Source: Bacteroidales bacterium (lineage in GTDB: Bacteria > Bacteroidota > Bacteroidia > Bacteroidales > VadinHA17). From it: a DNA stretch of 64,000 nt. A model generated the notes under the pieces. That model searched no databases, was not told the DNA's origin, and saw only the letters and a list, made by a program, of their open reading frames with translations. Below are positions 34,273 to 45,453 of this stretch, piece after piece. The translations under genes were made by a program, and so were the position numbers. The number at the start of each line of letters is the position of its first letter. Position 1 is the first letter of the stretch. The stretch covers positions 1 to 64,000 of the forward strand of contig WXFD01000026.1 in NCBI GenBank assembly GCA_009877105.1, read 5' to 3'.

Positions 34273-37179
34273 ATGAAGTCAGCCAGATCAGCCCTGTTGC
34301 TGTTGTTATCCCTGGCCCTGGTACCGGCTGCTGCCCAGTATTACCAGACGGGCCAGGAACCGTCGTCCATAAAATGGATGCAAATAAAAACTGATAAGTT
34401 CAGGGTGATCTACCCTGAAAGCTACGGCAGCCAGGGAATTGAGTTTACCAGGGCACTCGAAGATGCGTATTCGGGACTGATGCTTCTTTACCCTGAAATG
34501 AAGTTCAGAATACCGGTGATAATCCATAATCATACCACAACCTCGAATGGTTATGTCGCCTGGGCACCATACAGGATGGAGATATATCCCACACCCGAAC
34601 AGAATTCAATACCGCTCGATCCGAAAACCCAGCTGGCAATACACGAACTTACCCATGTTTTCCAGATGAAATCGCTCGATAAGGGTTTTACCAGGGTGAT
34701 GTCGTACATTACGGGCCAGCAATTCAACGGAGCGGTGGCAGCACTGCTGCCATTGTGGTTCCTGGAGGGAGATGCCGTTTTTTCGGAAACCCTGCTAACA
34801 GGCTCGGGAAGGGGACGGACCCCTTCATTCCAGAAACCTCTGAAAGCATTGATGCTTGAAAAGGGGAAAATCTACAAGTATGACAAGATAGTAAACGGAT
34901 CGTTCAGGGATTTTGTGCCAAATCACTACTATTCAGGATACCAAATGATGGCATGGTCGTATGCGAAATATGACTCAGCCCTCTGGAAAAAAGCCCTTAA
35001 CCTTACCGCAAACCTTCCTTTCACCCTGAACCCTGTTAACCTCAGCCTGAGGGCAAATGCATCCCTGACAAAAAAAAGGCTGTTCAGGGAAACCTTCGAT
35101 ACCCTGCAGGTCCTGTGGACGGCTGAAGACTCCGCCCTCGGAAGTGTTGAATATGACATTGTCAATCCGCCGAAAGGGAAAAAGTACATAAATTATTATT
35201 CACCAGTAAGGGCGGGCAAGGATAGTATAATTGCCGTAAGGACATCCCTTGACCATCCCCCGTCATTCGTACTGATCAGGCCTGCCGAAGGAAGGGAAAG
35301 GAGGATACACACTCCCGGCTATTCCTATCCCTGGAACATATCGTACGCTAGGGGTAAGATCGTCTGGGTTGAGTCTGATTCCGATCCGCGGTGGAGAAAC
35401 AGGACATGGTCAGTCATAAAAATACTTGATCTGAAATCAGGGACAACACGGAAGTTATCCGGGAAGACCAGGTACATGGCCGCGGCAATATCTCCCGACG
35501 CTTCCCGCATTGCTGCGGTAAGGAGTTCCATAACACAGGAATCGGGACTCGTAATCATTGACGCAGCCGATGGAAGCATCCTCGGCGAAATCCCGGCCCC
35601 GCCGGGTGTGTGGCTGCAAAAACCCCAATGGGATGAGAAGGGCAACATAATAACCTTTGTCTCCCTTTCTGAAGAAGGGGAAGGTATTATGTCATTTGAT
35701 TTACGGAAGTATGCATGGAAAATCCATATCAGTCCGTCATCCAATGACATTCAATCCGCCTTTACCAGGAACGATTCATTGTTTTTTGTCAGTTCGGCAT
35801 CGGGAACCGATAACGTATATCTGCTGGCAGGCGACGGAAAAATCAGCAGGCTCACAAAATCGCGATTCGGTGTAAGCGATCTGAATATCAGCGGGAACAA
35901 TATAATGTTTGCCGACTATTCAACTTCCGGCAACAATATTTGCCAGGCTTCGCTCAGGAGTGAAGAGCCTGATACTGCGGCTTTCAGTGAGAATCCTTCC
36001 TATCTTATTAACAGGTTCAGACCATATGATGGCAGTTCAGGGGAAAGTCAGCCCAGGGTATTTTTACCGGAACCTTACAAAAAATGGAAAAACCTTTTCA
36101 GATTTCACAGCTGGATGCCATTTTATGCCAGCATTGATGAAATAACATCCGATCCGGCCCTTATAAAACCCGGAATAACCCTTATGACGCAGAACAACCT
36201 CAGCACCCTCATTTCCACCATTGGTTATGAGTATGCTGATAATCGGCACATGCTTCATGCCAGGATAAACTGGCTCGGCTGGTATCCGGCACTGGAATCG
36301 GTCATCGATTACGGATACAGGCCCGTGATTGAAAAACTCGGCGAAAATGTTCCCGATCCGGCTGAATACAACCAGGGAATGGCAATTACGAATACCCTTT
36401 ATCTGCCTTTGTATTTCCAGAGTGGAAAATTCTCGGAACATCTGCGTATTTCAGCATCATGGAAATATATCAATGATCATATTTATATGAAAAACAGCGG
36501 GTATTACGACCCGGGCCAGAGCCGGTTTACCGGAAGGATCTATTTTTCCAACTATTACAGGACCGCGGTGAGGGACATCTATCCCCGCTGGGCCCAGACA
36601 ATGGATCTGAGTTATTCGGCTTTTCCCTTCGACAGGGAGCTTTATGGTGATCTGGCCACACTGAAAACTGCCTTCTATTTCCCCGGCCTATCCGGGAACC
36701 ATGGTTTAAGGGTCAGGCTCGAAAAGGAAACTCAGAATCCTGAACGGTTCCTGCAGAAGAATTTAATTTCATTTTCAAGAGGATATGATAATATTATCTC
36801 GAAAAGAGCAGATTTTGTCTCAGCTGATTACTACATGCCGCTGTTTTATCCCGACTTTAATCTGTCAAGCTTTCTTTATCTGACAAGGATAAGGGCAGAT
36901 CTGTTTTTTGACTATACGCACGTCACCGACCATTACAGGCTTATGCGGACGGATAACGGCATGATCTGGTTTTTTACGGAAGGAAAAATGACTTTCAGAT
37001 CGTTTGGAGCACAATTGCTCGGTGATTTTTTTATTTTCCGGATTCCGTACATGGTTTCTGCAGGAGTGGAGGCAGCATGGCGTGAGCCTGGAACTTTTCC
37101 CGTGATCAGGCTCCTGTTCAACATGGATATATACGGAATGAGTATAGGAAGAAACAGGACAAGGGCATACAATCTTTAA
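34273..37179 (+). CDS. Outer-membrane fusion: gluzincin-like domain, propeller, C-terminal barrel
   Basis: A 968-residue exported protein with a signal peptide (LLLLLSLALVPAAAQ). Residues about 30-290 form a peptidase MA-like domain: H124-E125-x-x-H128 in IHELTHVFQ and the third ligand E165 in LWFLEGDAVFSE, as in gluzincin metallopeptidases. A TolB-like propeller follows (about 300-580, for instance AAISPDASRIAAVRSS). The last 340 residues have aromatic-rich alternating strands (YEYADNRHMLHARINW, RIRADLFFDYTHVTDHYR) like an outer-membrane beta-barrel, although the final residue is Leu rather than Phe. The zinc motif is intact, so activity is plausible. Surface or periplasmic proteolysis coupled to a barrel anchor is an inference. 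Confidence 0.8.
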   Translation: MKSARSALLLLLSLALVPAAAQYYQTGQEPSSIKWMQIKTDKFRVIYPESYGSQGIEFTRALEDAYSGLMLLYPEMKFRIPVIIHNHTTTSNGYVAWAPYRMEIYPTPEQNSIPLDPKTQLAIHELTHVFQMKSLDKGFTRVMSYITGQQFNGAVAALLPLWFLEGDAVFSETLLTGSGRGRTPSFQKPLKALMLEKGKIYKYDKIVNGSFRDFVPNHYYSGYQMMAWSYAKYDSALWKKALNLTANLPFTLNPVNLSLRANASLTKKRLFRETFDTLQVLWTAEDSALGSVEYDIVNPPKGKKYINYYSPVRAGKDSIIAVRTSLDHPPSFVLIRPAEGRERRIHTPGYSYPWNISYARGKIVWVESDSDPRWRNRTWSVIKILDLKSGTTRKLSGKTRYMAAAISPDASRIAAVRSSITQESGLVIIDAADGSILGEIPAPPGVWLQKPQWDEKGNIITFVSLSEEGEGIMSFDLRKYAWKIHISPSSNDIQSAFTRNDSLFFVSSASGTDNVYLLAGDGKISRLTKSRFGVSDLNISGNNIMFADYSTSGNNICQASLRSEEPDTAAFSENPSYLINRFRPYDGSSGESQPRVFLPEPYKKWKNLFRFHSWMPFYASIDEITSDPALIKPGITLMTQNNLSTLISTIGYEYADNRHMLHARINWLGWYPALESVIDYGYRPVIEKLGENVPDPAEYNQGMAITNTLYLPLYFQSGKFSEHLRISASWKYINDHIYMKNSGYYDPGQSRFTGRIYFSNYYRTAVRDIYPRWAQTMDLSYSAFPFDRELYGDLATLKTAFYFPGLSGNHGLRVRLEKETQNPERFLQKNLISFSRGYDNIISKRADFVSADYYMPLFYPDFNLSSFLYLTRIRADLFFDYTHVTDHYRLMRTDNGMIWFFTEGKMTFRSFGAQLLGDFFIFRIPYMVSAGVEAAWREPGTFPVIRLLFNMDIYGMSIGRNRTRAYNL

Positions 37180-38588
37180 AGCTGAGCCGCTGTTGTTTTA
37201 ATCAGCTCCCAGGCCTTCCTCACATGATTCATGGTCACATTTGTCTGCCCCGTAACCATTCTGAGGGTATAATGACCGTTGATTACTGTATGGGTGAGAT
37301 AGATTTTGCCGGTATCGTTGAGCCTGTGGTTAAGGGTCTCATTTATTCCGTTGATCTCCCCGGCTGACTTGCCTGCGGGCCTGTAACGGAAGCAGACGAC
37401 ATTCATCACCACCGGAGCTGCCACTTCAAAATCCGGCTCCCTTGCTATCATTTCAGCCAGTTCCGCTGCAAACTCAATATGACGCCGTATTTTTTCCCGG
37501 AGTCCTTCAACCCCGTACATCCTTATAACGCTCCAGAGCTTAAGGGCCCTGAATCTTCTTCCCATCGGTATGCCCCAGTCGCGGTAATCATTTACCAGCC
37601 CCCTGGTGCGGGTTTTCAGATATTCGGGCAAAATTTCGAATGTTTTCAGAAGAAGCGAAGGGTGCTTTATGAAAAAAGCAGAACAGTCGAAATTGGTGAA
37701 CATCCATTTATGAGGATTGAAAACAAATGAATCGATATATTCCCTGCCATCGAGCATCCATTGAAATTCGGGCAGAATAAGGGCCGTACCGCCCATTGCA
37801 GCGTCAACATGAAGCCAGATATCGTATCTGCTGCAGATCTCTCCGATGGCTCTTAAAGGGTCAACGGCAGTGGTTCCCGTGGTGCCAATTGTTGCAAAGG
37901 CGCAACATGGAATGAAACCTTTTTCCATGTCTTCCGAAACAGCTTTCTCCAGTTTTTCCTCGTCCATCGAAAAATCAGGTTTGACTGGGATCTTAACCAG
38001 GTTGTTCCTGCCTATTCCGCTTATCTTAACCGCTTTCTCAACAGAGGAATGAGTCTGTTCCGAACAGTAGACCCTTAACCGGGCTGTACTTCCTGCCCCT
38101 TCTTCATTTATCCTGAAGCCGCTTGCTTTTTCCCTTGCCGTGATCAGAGCAGCCAGGGTTGCGGTTGATGCGGTATCCTGGATCACACCCTCGAATTCAG
38201 CGGGCAGCCCGATAAGATCCCTCAGCCATATCATGATCTTCTCCTCCAGTTCAGCTGCTGCGGGCGATGTTTCCCATATCATGCACTGGGCTCCGAGTGT
38301 GGATATGATCATCTCGGCAAGTATTGAGGGAGGACTCGTGTTGGCCGGGAAATATGCAAAAAAGTTCGGACTCTGCCAGTGAGTTATTCCCGGCATGATT
38401 ATCTCATCGAGATCCTTCATGAAGGCGCTGAAAGGTTCGGGCTGTGCAGGAGGCACTGGAGGGATCCTTTCAAGGATCTCGCCTGGTCTGACCTGGGATT
38501 TGACAGGATAGCTCTCCACGTTTTCCATGTAACGTGCCATCCATTCGACCACCTCATGGGCGTGTTTCCGGAATTCGTCGGCTGTCAT
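37176..38588 (-). CDS. PLP-dependent group II amino acid decarboxylase
   Basis: A 470-residue pyridoxal-phosphate enzyme of the aromatic-L-amino-acid/glutamate decarboxylase family. The cofactor lysine is K294 in the conserved FNPHKWMFTNFDCS motif; upstream HVDAAMGG carries the Asp that contacts the pyridine nitrogen, and ITHWQSPNFFAYFP is typical of DOPA/tyrosine/tryptophan decarboxylases. Length agrees with the aromatic type. The likely reaction is production of an aromatic amine and CO2; the exact substrate cannot be assigned. Its stop codon overlaps that of the convergent barrel gene by two bases (37177-37178). Confidence 0.93.
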   Translation of the reverse strand: MTADEFRKHAHEVVEWMARYMENVESYPVKSQVRPGEILERIPPVPPAQPEPFSAFMKDLDEIIMPGITHWQSPNFFAYFPANTSPPSILAEMIISTLGAQCMIWETSPAAAELEEKIMIWLRDLIGLPAEFEGVIQDTASTATLAALITAREKASGFRINEEGAGSTARLRVYCSEQTHSSVEKAVKISGIGRNNLVKIPVKPDFSMDEEKLEKAVSEDMEKGFIPCCAFATIGTTGTTAVDPLRAIGEICSRYDIWLHVDAAMGGTALILPEFQWMLDGREYIDSFVFNPHKWMFTNFDCSAFFIKHPSLLLKTFEILPEYLKTRTRGLVNDYRDWGIPMGRRFRALKLWSVIRMYGVEGLREKIRRHIEFAAELAEMIAREPDFEVAAPVVMNVVCFRYRPAGKSAGEINGINETLNHRLNDTGKIYLTHTVINGHYTLRMVTGQTNVTMNHVRKAWELIKTTAAQL

Positions 38589-38598
38589 CGGGCATATT

Positions 38599-38844
38599 TT
38601 ATTTGACGGACTCGGTCAGGAGTATGATCCTGTTTGCCCTGACTTCTATAACGCCTCCGTCAATATTATAGGTTACCTCCCTGTTATCCTGTTCAACTAT
38701 GTATACCGGCCCGGGATCGAGGGTCGATATGATTGGTGCATGGTCCTTAAGAACCTGGAAAGAACCTTTCCTGCCCGGCACCCTTACGGATTTTATTTCC
38801 CCTTCATATATCGTGTGATCGGGGGTTATTATCTCGATTTTCAT
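38599..38844 (-). CDS. atpC: ATP synthase F1 epsilon subunit
   Basis: An 81-residue protein consisting of the N-terminal beta-sandwich of epsilon (IEIITPDHTIYEGEIKSVRVPG, then GSFQVLKDHAPIISTLDPG). The C-terminal helical hairpin that regulates ATP hydrolysis in many bacteria is missing; short epsilon proteins of this size are usual in Bacteroidota. It follows atpD with a gap of about 110 bases and is the last gene of the ATP synthase cluster. Confidence 0.93.
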   Translation of the reverse strand: MKIEIITPDHTIYEGEIKSVRVPGRKGSFQVLKDHAPIISTLDPGPVYIVEQDNREVTYNIDGGVIEVRANRIILLTESVK

Positions 38845-38953
38845 GATAGTGATTCAGTAAGACATGAGTGTTGAAGACAGTGTGTTGCAGGCTTCATGCA
38901 CGGGAAGCAGCAATAACAGGCTGCAGGCTGCAACATATGACATTCAACGGTTG

Positions 38954-40471
<1,518 letters not shown>

Positions 40472-40529
40472 TTATTTATTGAGTTTTAAAAATTATTTGC
40501 CAATTCATTAATTCGTCATTTCGTTTTAC

Positions 40530-41510
40530 TCACTGATCTCTCCCGGCAAGTGAAGAAGTCAGCCCAATGAGCCCTTCCTTCCTTTCACGTGAAATATTCA
40601 CTTTCCCGAGATGTTCCAGGGCATCTTTAAAATAATCTGCGACAATCTTCTCAGAACTGGATTTAACATCAAGCAGTTCATATAATTCCGTGACCATCCT
40701 GATTTTATCCTCCGGTTTGAATGCATTGGAGGCGTAAAGATCCTGCAGCTTTTTTTTCTGATCAAACGATCCGGTTTCATTTGCCCTGACATACAGGAAT
40801 GTTTTTTTCCCTTCAATAATATCACCGCCGGCTGTTTTGCCAAAAACCTTCATGTCGCCGAATACATCAAGGATATCATCCTGTATCTGAAAGGCAAGCC
40901 CCAGGTTCTTGCCATATTCGTACAGGTGTCCGGCATCCTTGTCATCGGCTCCCCCAAAAATGGCACCGATCTTTAATGAGGCGGCAATCAGGGCGGCTGT
41001 CTTCAGTCCTATCATCCGGATATAATCTGCCTGAGACACATATGTAGCCCTTTCGAAATCCATATCAAGCTGCTGACCCGCACAGACCTCAATGGCGGCC
41101 CTGTTAAAAACCTTCAATACCCTGGGCAGAAGATGGGCAGGTGACTGAAGAAAGCATTCGTTTGTGATGAATGCCATAACGTCACCCGACAGGATAGCCT
41201 GGTTGATGTTCCATTTTGTATGTACCGTGGGAAATCCCCTTCTGATCCTGGCGTTATCCATTATATCGTCATGGACCAGGGTGAAATTGTGGAATATCTC
41301 AATTCCCGTCACGGGTATGACAGCATGGTCGATCTTGTCACTGAAAAGATTGCACGCCATAAGTGACAGCACCGGCCTCATGCGTTTACCGCCCATCGAG
41401 AGAACATATTTAACAGGATCAATCAGCCTGTCAGACCCGATGTCAAAGGACAGATTGATTATTGCGTTATTGACGATTTCCTTAAGAGCCGATTGATCAA
41501 ACATGTTCAC
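40530..41510 (-). CDS. Polyprenyl diphosphate synthase inside the ATP synthase cluster
   Basis: A 326-residue trans-isoprenyl diphosphate synthase. The first Asp-rich motif is LVHDDIMDNARIRRG and the second is LAFQIQDDILD; GGKRMRP provides the Lys/Arg for isopentenyl diphosphate binding. It condenses isopentenyl diphosphate onto allylic diphosphates for quinone side chains or similar lipids; chain length is not determinable by eye. It starts 27 bases after the atpG stop and ends 67 bases before atpD, so it is embedded in the atp transcription unit. A link between respiratory quinone supply and ATP synthase expression is conceivable but unproved. Confidence 0.94.
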   Translation of the reverse strand: MNMFDQSALKEIVNNAIINLSFDIGSDRLIDPVKYVLSMGGKRMRPVLSLMACNLFSDKIDHAVIPVTGIEIFHNFTLVHDDIMDNARIRRGFPTVHTKWNINQAILSGDVMAFITNECFLQSPAHLLPRVLKVFNRAAIEVCAGQQLDMDFERATYVSQADYIRMIGLKTAALIAASLKIGAIFGGADDKDAGHLYEYGKNLGLAFQIQDDILDVFGDMKVFGKTAGGDIIEGKKTFLYVRANETGSFDQKKKLQDLYASNAFKPEDKIRMVTELYELLDVKSSSEKIVADYFKDALEHLGKVNISRERKEGLIGLTSSLAGRDQ

Positions 41511-41537
41511 TACATGGATTCAATTAATAATTTTCAG

Positions 41538-42419
41538 TTATTTCAGGGCCTCGGCTCCGCTTACAACTTCAAGAATCTGACCCGTGATCGCTGCCTGACG
41601 TGCCTTATTGTACTGAAGGGTCAGGTCGCGGATCATTTCAGTGGCATTGTCGGTGGCTTTATGCATTGCCGTCATCCTGGCTCCGTTTTCTGCAACGAAT
41701 GAATCGAGGACTGCCTTATAGAACTGGATCTTCAGGGATTTGGGGATCAGTTCCCTGACAATGGATTTCTTGTCAGGCTCATAGATATAATCGACATGAG
41801 CCGCGGCCTTTCCCTCTTCGGAAATTGTTTCAACCGGAAGGAAAACCTCTGTCGTAAGCTGCTGAATTGCAGCATTCTTAAAATGATTGTAAACCAGTTC
41901 AACCCTGTCGTAGTCACCGCTGACAAATGCGTTCATGACGTTCTCGGCAAGGGCCGAAACTTTTTCAAAAGTTAAATCATTCAGAAGCTCATTATTTTCT
42001 GATATTATGTTCAGCTTCATTTTTCGGAGCGAGTCGTAGCCTTTTTTCCCGATTGCAAGGAATTCAACATTCCCGTTTTTATACTGTTCATGGTATGTTT
42101 CCGTGATCAGCCGCTTAACCTCCTTAACGACATTTGAATTGAATGCTCCACAAAGTCCCCTATTTGAGGTTATTGCAACGATCAGTATTTTTTCGGGTGA
42201 CTCCTGCCTGCTGTAAATGTTTTTTATATCGGCATCGGCAAGGCTTTGTGTAAGGTGAACCAGGATTTCATGAAGCTTGCCTGCATAGGGCCTCAGTCTG
42301 ACAATCTTGTCCTGGGCCTTTCGGAGCTTGGCGGCAGCAACCATTTTCATGGCCGAAGTAATCTGCCGGGTTGATCTGACGGAAGTTATCCTTAACCTTA
42401 TAGCTTTTAAATTCGCCAT
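41538..42419 (-). CDS. atpG: ATP synthase F1 gamma subunit
   Basis: A 293-residue rotor shaft subunit. The N-terminal helix LKAIRLRITSVRSTRQITSA with MKMVAAAKLRKAQ and the C-terminal helix ENGARMTAMHKATDNATEMI are the two conserved coiled-coil segments of gamma; NRGLCGAFN is also conserved. It follows atpA by about 30 bases. Confidence 0.97.
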   Translation of the reverse strand: MANLKAIRLRITSVRSTRQITSAMKMVAAAKLRKAQDKIVRLRPYAGKLHEILVHLTQSLADADIKNIYSRQESPEKILIVAITSNRGLCGAFNSNVVKEVKRLITETYHEQYKNGNVEFLAIGKKGYDSLRKMKLNIISENNELLNDLTFEKVSALAENVMNAFVSGDYDRVELVYNHFKNAAIQQLTTEVFLPVETISEEGKAAAHVDYIYEPDKKSIVRELIPKSLKIQFYKAVLDSFVAENGARMTAMHKATDNATEMIRDLTLQYNKARQAAITGQILEVVSGAEALK

Positions 42420-42448
42420 CCAAGTTGTAATTATTCAGTTTTGACAGC

Positions 42449-44032
42449 CTATTGCTGTTTGAATTTCAAGACAAGTTCACGGGCCGTTTTATCGAGGATA
42501 CCGGTTATTTCATCATTTATTGTTCCCTCACCAAGTGAATCAAGGACATCCCTGTGTTTCAGATCGAGATACTCGAGGAATTCAGTTTCGAATTCCCTGA
42601 CCCTGTTTACAGGCACGTCCCTGAGAAGCCCGCTGGTTCCGCAATAGATTATTGCAATCTGTTTGTCGACGGGAACCGGAGCATATTGGCCCTGTTTAAG
42701 TATTTCGACGTTCTTTGCACCTTTGTCCAGGGTGGCAAGTGTTGCCGCATCCAGGTCAGATCCGAATTTGGAGAAAGCTTCCAGTTCGCGGTACTGGGCC
42801 TGATCGACTTTCAGGGTACCGGCAATTTTTTTCATGGCCTTGACCTGGGCATTGCCCCCTACCCTGGAAACCGAAATACCAACGTTGATTGCCGGACGCA
42901 CACCTGAGTTGAACAGGTTGGATTCAAGGAAAATCTGTCCGTCTGTTATTGAAATAACATTAGTCGGAATATAGGCCGAAACGTCGCCGGCCTGAGTTTC
43001 AATTATCGGCAGGGCGGTTAGTGAACCGCCTCCCTTTACCATGTGGCGGATCGATTCCGGCAGGTCGTTCATTTGCCTTGCAACTTCATCCGACTCGATG
43101 ATCTTGGCAGCCCTTTCCAGGAGTCGTGAATGAAGATAGAAGACGTCGCCCGGATAGGCTTCACGGCCCGGAGGCCTGCGGAGCAGGAGGGAAACCTCCC
43201 TGTACGATACTGCCTGTTTCGACAGGTCATCGTAAATGATCAGGGCGTCACGGCCGGTATCACGGAAGAATTCACCTATTGCAGCGCCTGCAAAGGGAGC
43301 ATAAAACTGGGAAGCAGCAGGGTCGGAAGCTGTTGCAAGAATGATCACCGTATATTCCATTGCGCCGTGCTCCTCGAGCGTTCTGGCGATATTTGCAACG
43401 GTTGAACCCTTCTGCCCTACCGCAACATAAATGCAGTATACCGGTTTTCCCTTTTCAAAATTGCTTCTCTGGTTTATGATTGTATCAATTGCTATAGCCG
43501 TCTTTCCGGTCTGGCGATCGCCGATTATCAGCTCACGCTGACCCCTGCCGATCGGGATCATGGCATCGATCGCCTTTATGCCCGTCTGGAGCGGCTGTTT
43601 TACCGGTTGCCTGAATATAACACCCGGAGCTTTCCGTTCAAACGGCATTTCAAACAGTTCACCTTCTATCGGGCCCTTGCCGTCTAGAGGCTGACCGGTC
43701 GGAGTAATGACCCTTCCTAGCAACCCTTCTCCTACACCGATTGAAGCAATTCTCCCGGTCCGCTTTACAATGTCGCCTTCATTGATCTCCTCAGTGGGGC
43801 CCAGCAATACGGCCCCGATATTGTCCTCCTCAAGGTTGAGCACAATGGCTTCAATGCCATTCTCAAACTGGATCAGCTCGTTCGATTCGGCATTCGACAA
43901 ACCGTATATCCGTGCAATCCCGTCTCCAACTTCAAGGACGGTGCCAACCTCTTCAAGCTCGACCCCGGTCTGGATACCTTCAAGCTGCTGCCTGAGGATT
44001 TTTGAAACTTCTGCTGGTTTAATACTTGCCAT
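42449..44032 (-). CDS. atpA: ATP synthase F1 alpha subunit
   Basis: The 527-residue non-catalytic nucleotide-binding subunit of F1. The N-terminal crown begins with ISxIL-like [13 protein letters not shown]; the Walker A motif GDRQTGKTA contains K177, followed by [13 protein letters not shown] and the conserved [15 protein letters not shown] region. Length is normal. It lies between atpH and atpG. Confidence 0.98.
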   Translation of the reverse strand: MASIKPAEVSKILRQQLEGIQTGVELEEVGTVLEVGDGIARIYGLSNAESNELIQFENGIEAIVLNLEEDNIGAVLLGPTEEINEGDIVKRTGRIASIGVGEGLLGRVITPTGQPLDGKGPIEGELFEMPFERKAPGVIFRQPVKQPLQTGIKAIDAMIPIGRGQRELIIGDRQTGKTAIAIDTIINQRSNFEKGKPVYCIYVAVGQKGSTVANIARTLEEHGAMEYTVIILATASDPAASQFYAPFAGAAIGEFFRDTGRDALIIYDDLSKQAVSYREVSLLLRRPPGREAYPGDVFYLHSRLLERAAKIIESDEVARQMNDLPESIRHMVKGGGSLTALPIIETQAGDVSAYIPTNVISITDGQIFLESNLFNSGVRPAINVGISVSRVGGNAQVKAMKKIAGTLKVDQAQYRELEAFSKFGSDLDAATLATLDKGAKNVEILKQGQYAPVPVDKQIAIIYCGTSGLLRDVPVNRVREFETEFLEYLDLKHRDVLDSLGEGTINDEITGILDKTARELVLKFKQQ

Positions 44033-44074
44033 GTTTGTTCCTATAAAATCATACTTGTCTTATTGTTTTCAGGA

Positions 44075-44617
44075 TCATAATGATCCGCTTATCAGTTCGT
44101 GTTTGATTTTCCTTAACTTGTTTCTTACGCTTGCATCAATATAGCTGTCCTCAACCTTAAGGATAAAACCACCTATTATTGACTCATCAATGTTCGTCTT
44201 AAGCTCGACCCTGGTGTTGAACATTTTCTCTATCATTTCCTCCACCTGTTTTCTGATCCCCGGATCGACTGGTACGGCTGTGGTCAGAACCGATTCGGTA
44301 ATACCCCTGTGCCTTTTTGTTTCCTGGTTGAACATCCTGGCAATTGCCGGGAGGTATTGTTCCCTTCCGTTCCTTACCACCAGGTCGATAAGCGACAGGG
44401 TAAGTTCATGAAGCTCCGTACCAAAAAGGCTGCGCAATGCCCTGATCTTCTTCGAGGGCATAATTACGGGATTATCGAGGATTTCCCTAACCTCCGGAAT
44501 TTTGCAGGTATCCTTTACCAACGTCATGTCCCTGCCGATCCTGTCGAGTTCATTTCTTTCAAGGGCCGACTGGAACAAAGCTCTTGCGTACCTGACCGAT
44601 ATTCTGCTTTGATTCAT
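44075..44617 (-). CDS. atpH: ATP synthase F1 delta subunit
   Basis: A 180-residue peripheral stalk subunit (OSCP-like). It begins ISVRYARALFQSA and ends with the family signature IGGFILKVEDSYIDASVRNKL. Between atpF and atpA with short gaps, it connects the b-subunit stalk to the top of F1. Confidence 0.96.
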   Translation of the reverse strand: MNQSRISVRYARALFQSALERNELDRIGRDMTLVKDTCKIPEVREILDNPVIMPSKKIRALRSLFGTELHELTLSLIDLVVRNGREQYLPAIARMFNQETKRHRGITESVLTTAVPVDPGIRKQVEEMIEKMFNTRVELKTNIDESIIGGFILKVEDSYIDASVRNKLRKIKHELISGSL

Positions 44618-44627
44618 TAAAAAAAAA

Positions 44628-45143
44628 TTAGTTCTTCGTGAAGTCGATTTCTTTCAGGTAGTTGTCAATAAGCTTTTCCTGTTCCCCTGATTTTTCAAGC
44701 TTTTCACCTATCAGTTTGGAGGCAATTTCTATTGACAGGGTGGCAACCTGTTTGCGGATCTCACCCAGTGCGGCTATTTTTTCCCTTTCAATGCCGGCCC
44801 GTGCCTTTGCAACAACCTTCTCCGCTTCTTCGGAAGCTTTTCCCTTGGCTTCGGAAATAAGCTTGTCGCGGATATCCCTGGCTTCCCTCAGGATTATTTC
44901 GCGTTCTTCCCTGGCCTTTCTGAGGATGGCTTCATTGTCGCTCTGGAGCCTGGCCATCTCTTTCCGGGCTTTTTCGGCCGATGCCAGAGATCCCTTTATC
45001 ATCTCATCCCTGGCCTTAACCGCTTTTAAAATAGGTTTCCAGGCAAACTTTTTCAGAATGAGGAAAAACATCAGGAAAATTATTGTTGTCCAGAATACCA
45101 GGCCTATTGCCGGCGATGTGAGACTGTTTGCTAGTAAGACCAT
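44628..45143 (-). CDS. atpF: ATP synthase F0 b subunit
   Basis: A 171-residue protein with one N-terminal membrane helix (SPAIGLVFWTTIIFLMFFLI) followed by a long charged coiled coil (about 40-160) with the conserved RDEMIKGSLASAEKARKE segment. It forms the peripheral stalk. The preceding intergenic gap to atpE holds a stable hairpin. Confidence 0.96.
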   Translation of the reverse strand: MVLLANSLTSPAIGLVFWTTIIFLMFFLILKKFAWKPILKAVKARDEMIKGSLASAEKARKEMARLQSDNEAILRKAREEREIILREARDIRDKLISEAKGKASEEAEKVVAKARAGIEREKIAALGEIRKQVATLSIEIASKLIGEKLEKSGEQEKLIDNYLKEIDFTKN

Positions 45144-45174
45144 ATCTTTATGTTTTTGTCTTTTGATTTAATAG

Positions 45175-45206
45175 GGAGGCGCTGCAACCAACCGTTGCAG
45201 CCCTCC
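45175..45206 (-). promoter_or_regulatory. Stem-loop in the atpE-atpF intergenic region
   Basis: GGAGG-C-GCTGCAAC (45175-45188) pairs with GTTGCAGC-CCTCC (45194-45206): 13 base pairs with a single bulged C and a five-base loop. It lies nine bases past the atpE stop codon on the minus strand and is not followed by a U-tract, so it is not a terminator. It may protect the c-subunit message from 3' decay, consistent with the high c-subunit stoichiometry. Confidence 0.55.
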
Positions 45207-45214
45207 TGTTTCCT

Positions 45215-45421
45215 TTACTTTGCAATGAGGGCAACCACGATGGCGAACAATGCAGCTCCTTCAATAAGAGCCGCAGAGACGATCATGTTTGTCTGGATCT
45301 TGGAGCTGGCTTCCGGCTGACGTGCAATAGCGTCCATGGCTGAACCACCGATCCTTCCTATTCCAAGACCTGCGCCGATAACTGCCAGGCTTGCTCCCAC
45401 TGCTGCCAATGTACCTGTCAT
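45215..45421 (-). CDS. atpE: ATP synthase F0 c subunit
   Basis: A 68-residue double-helix hairpin proteolipid. Helix 1 has the glycine-rich GAGLGIGRIGG pattern, the polar loop is ARQPEAS, and helix 2 carries the proton-carrying Glu in ALIEGAALFAIV. The Gln and Ser ligands needed for sodium coordination are absent (the residue after Glu is Gly), so it looks proton-specific. Confidence 0.97.
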   Translation of the reverse strand: MTGTLAAVGASLAVIGAGLGIGRIGGSAMDAIARQPEASSKIQTNMIVSAALIEGAALFAIVVALIAK

Positions 45422-45453
45422 GATAGTAACTGGTTTAAATTAAACAATAAAAA

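Noticed and set aside
45215..45421. Sodium-driven ATP synthase c subunit
   Set aside because: The Gln of helix 1 and the Ser next to the helix 2 Glu required for sodium ligation are not present.
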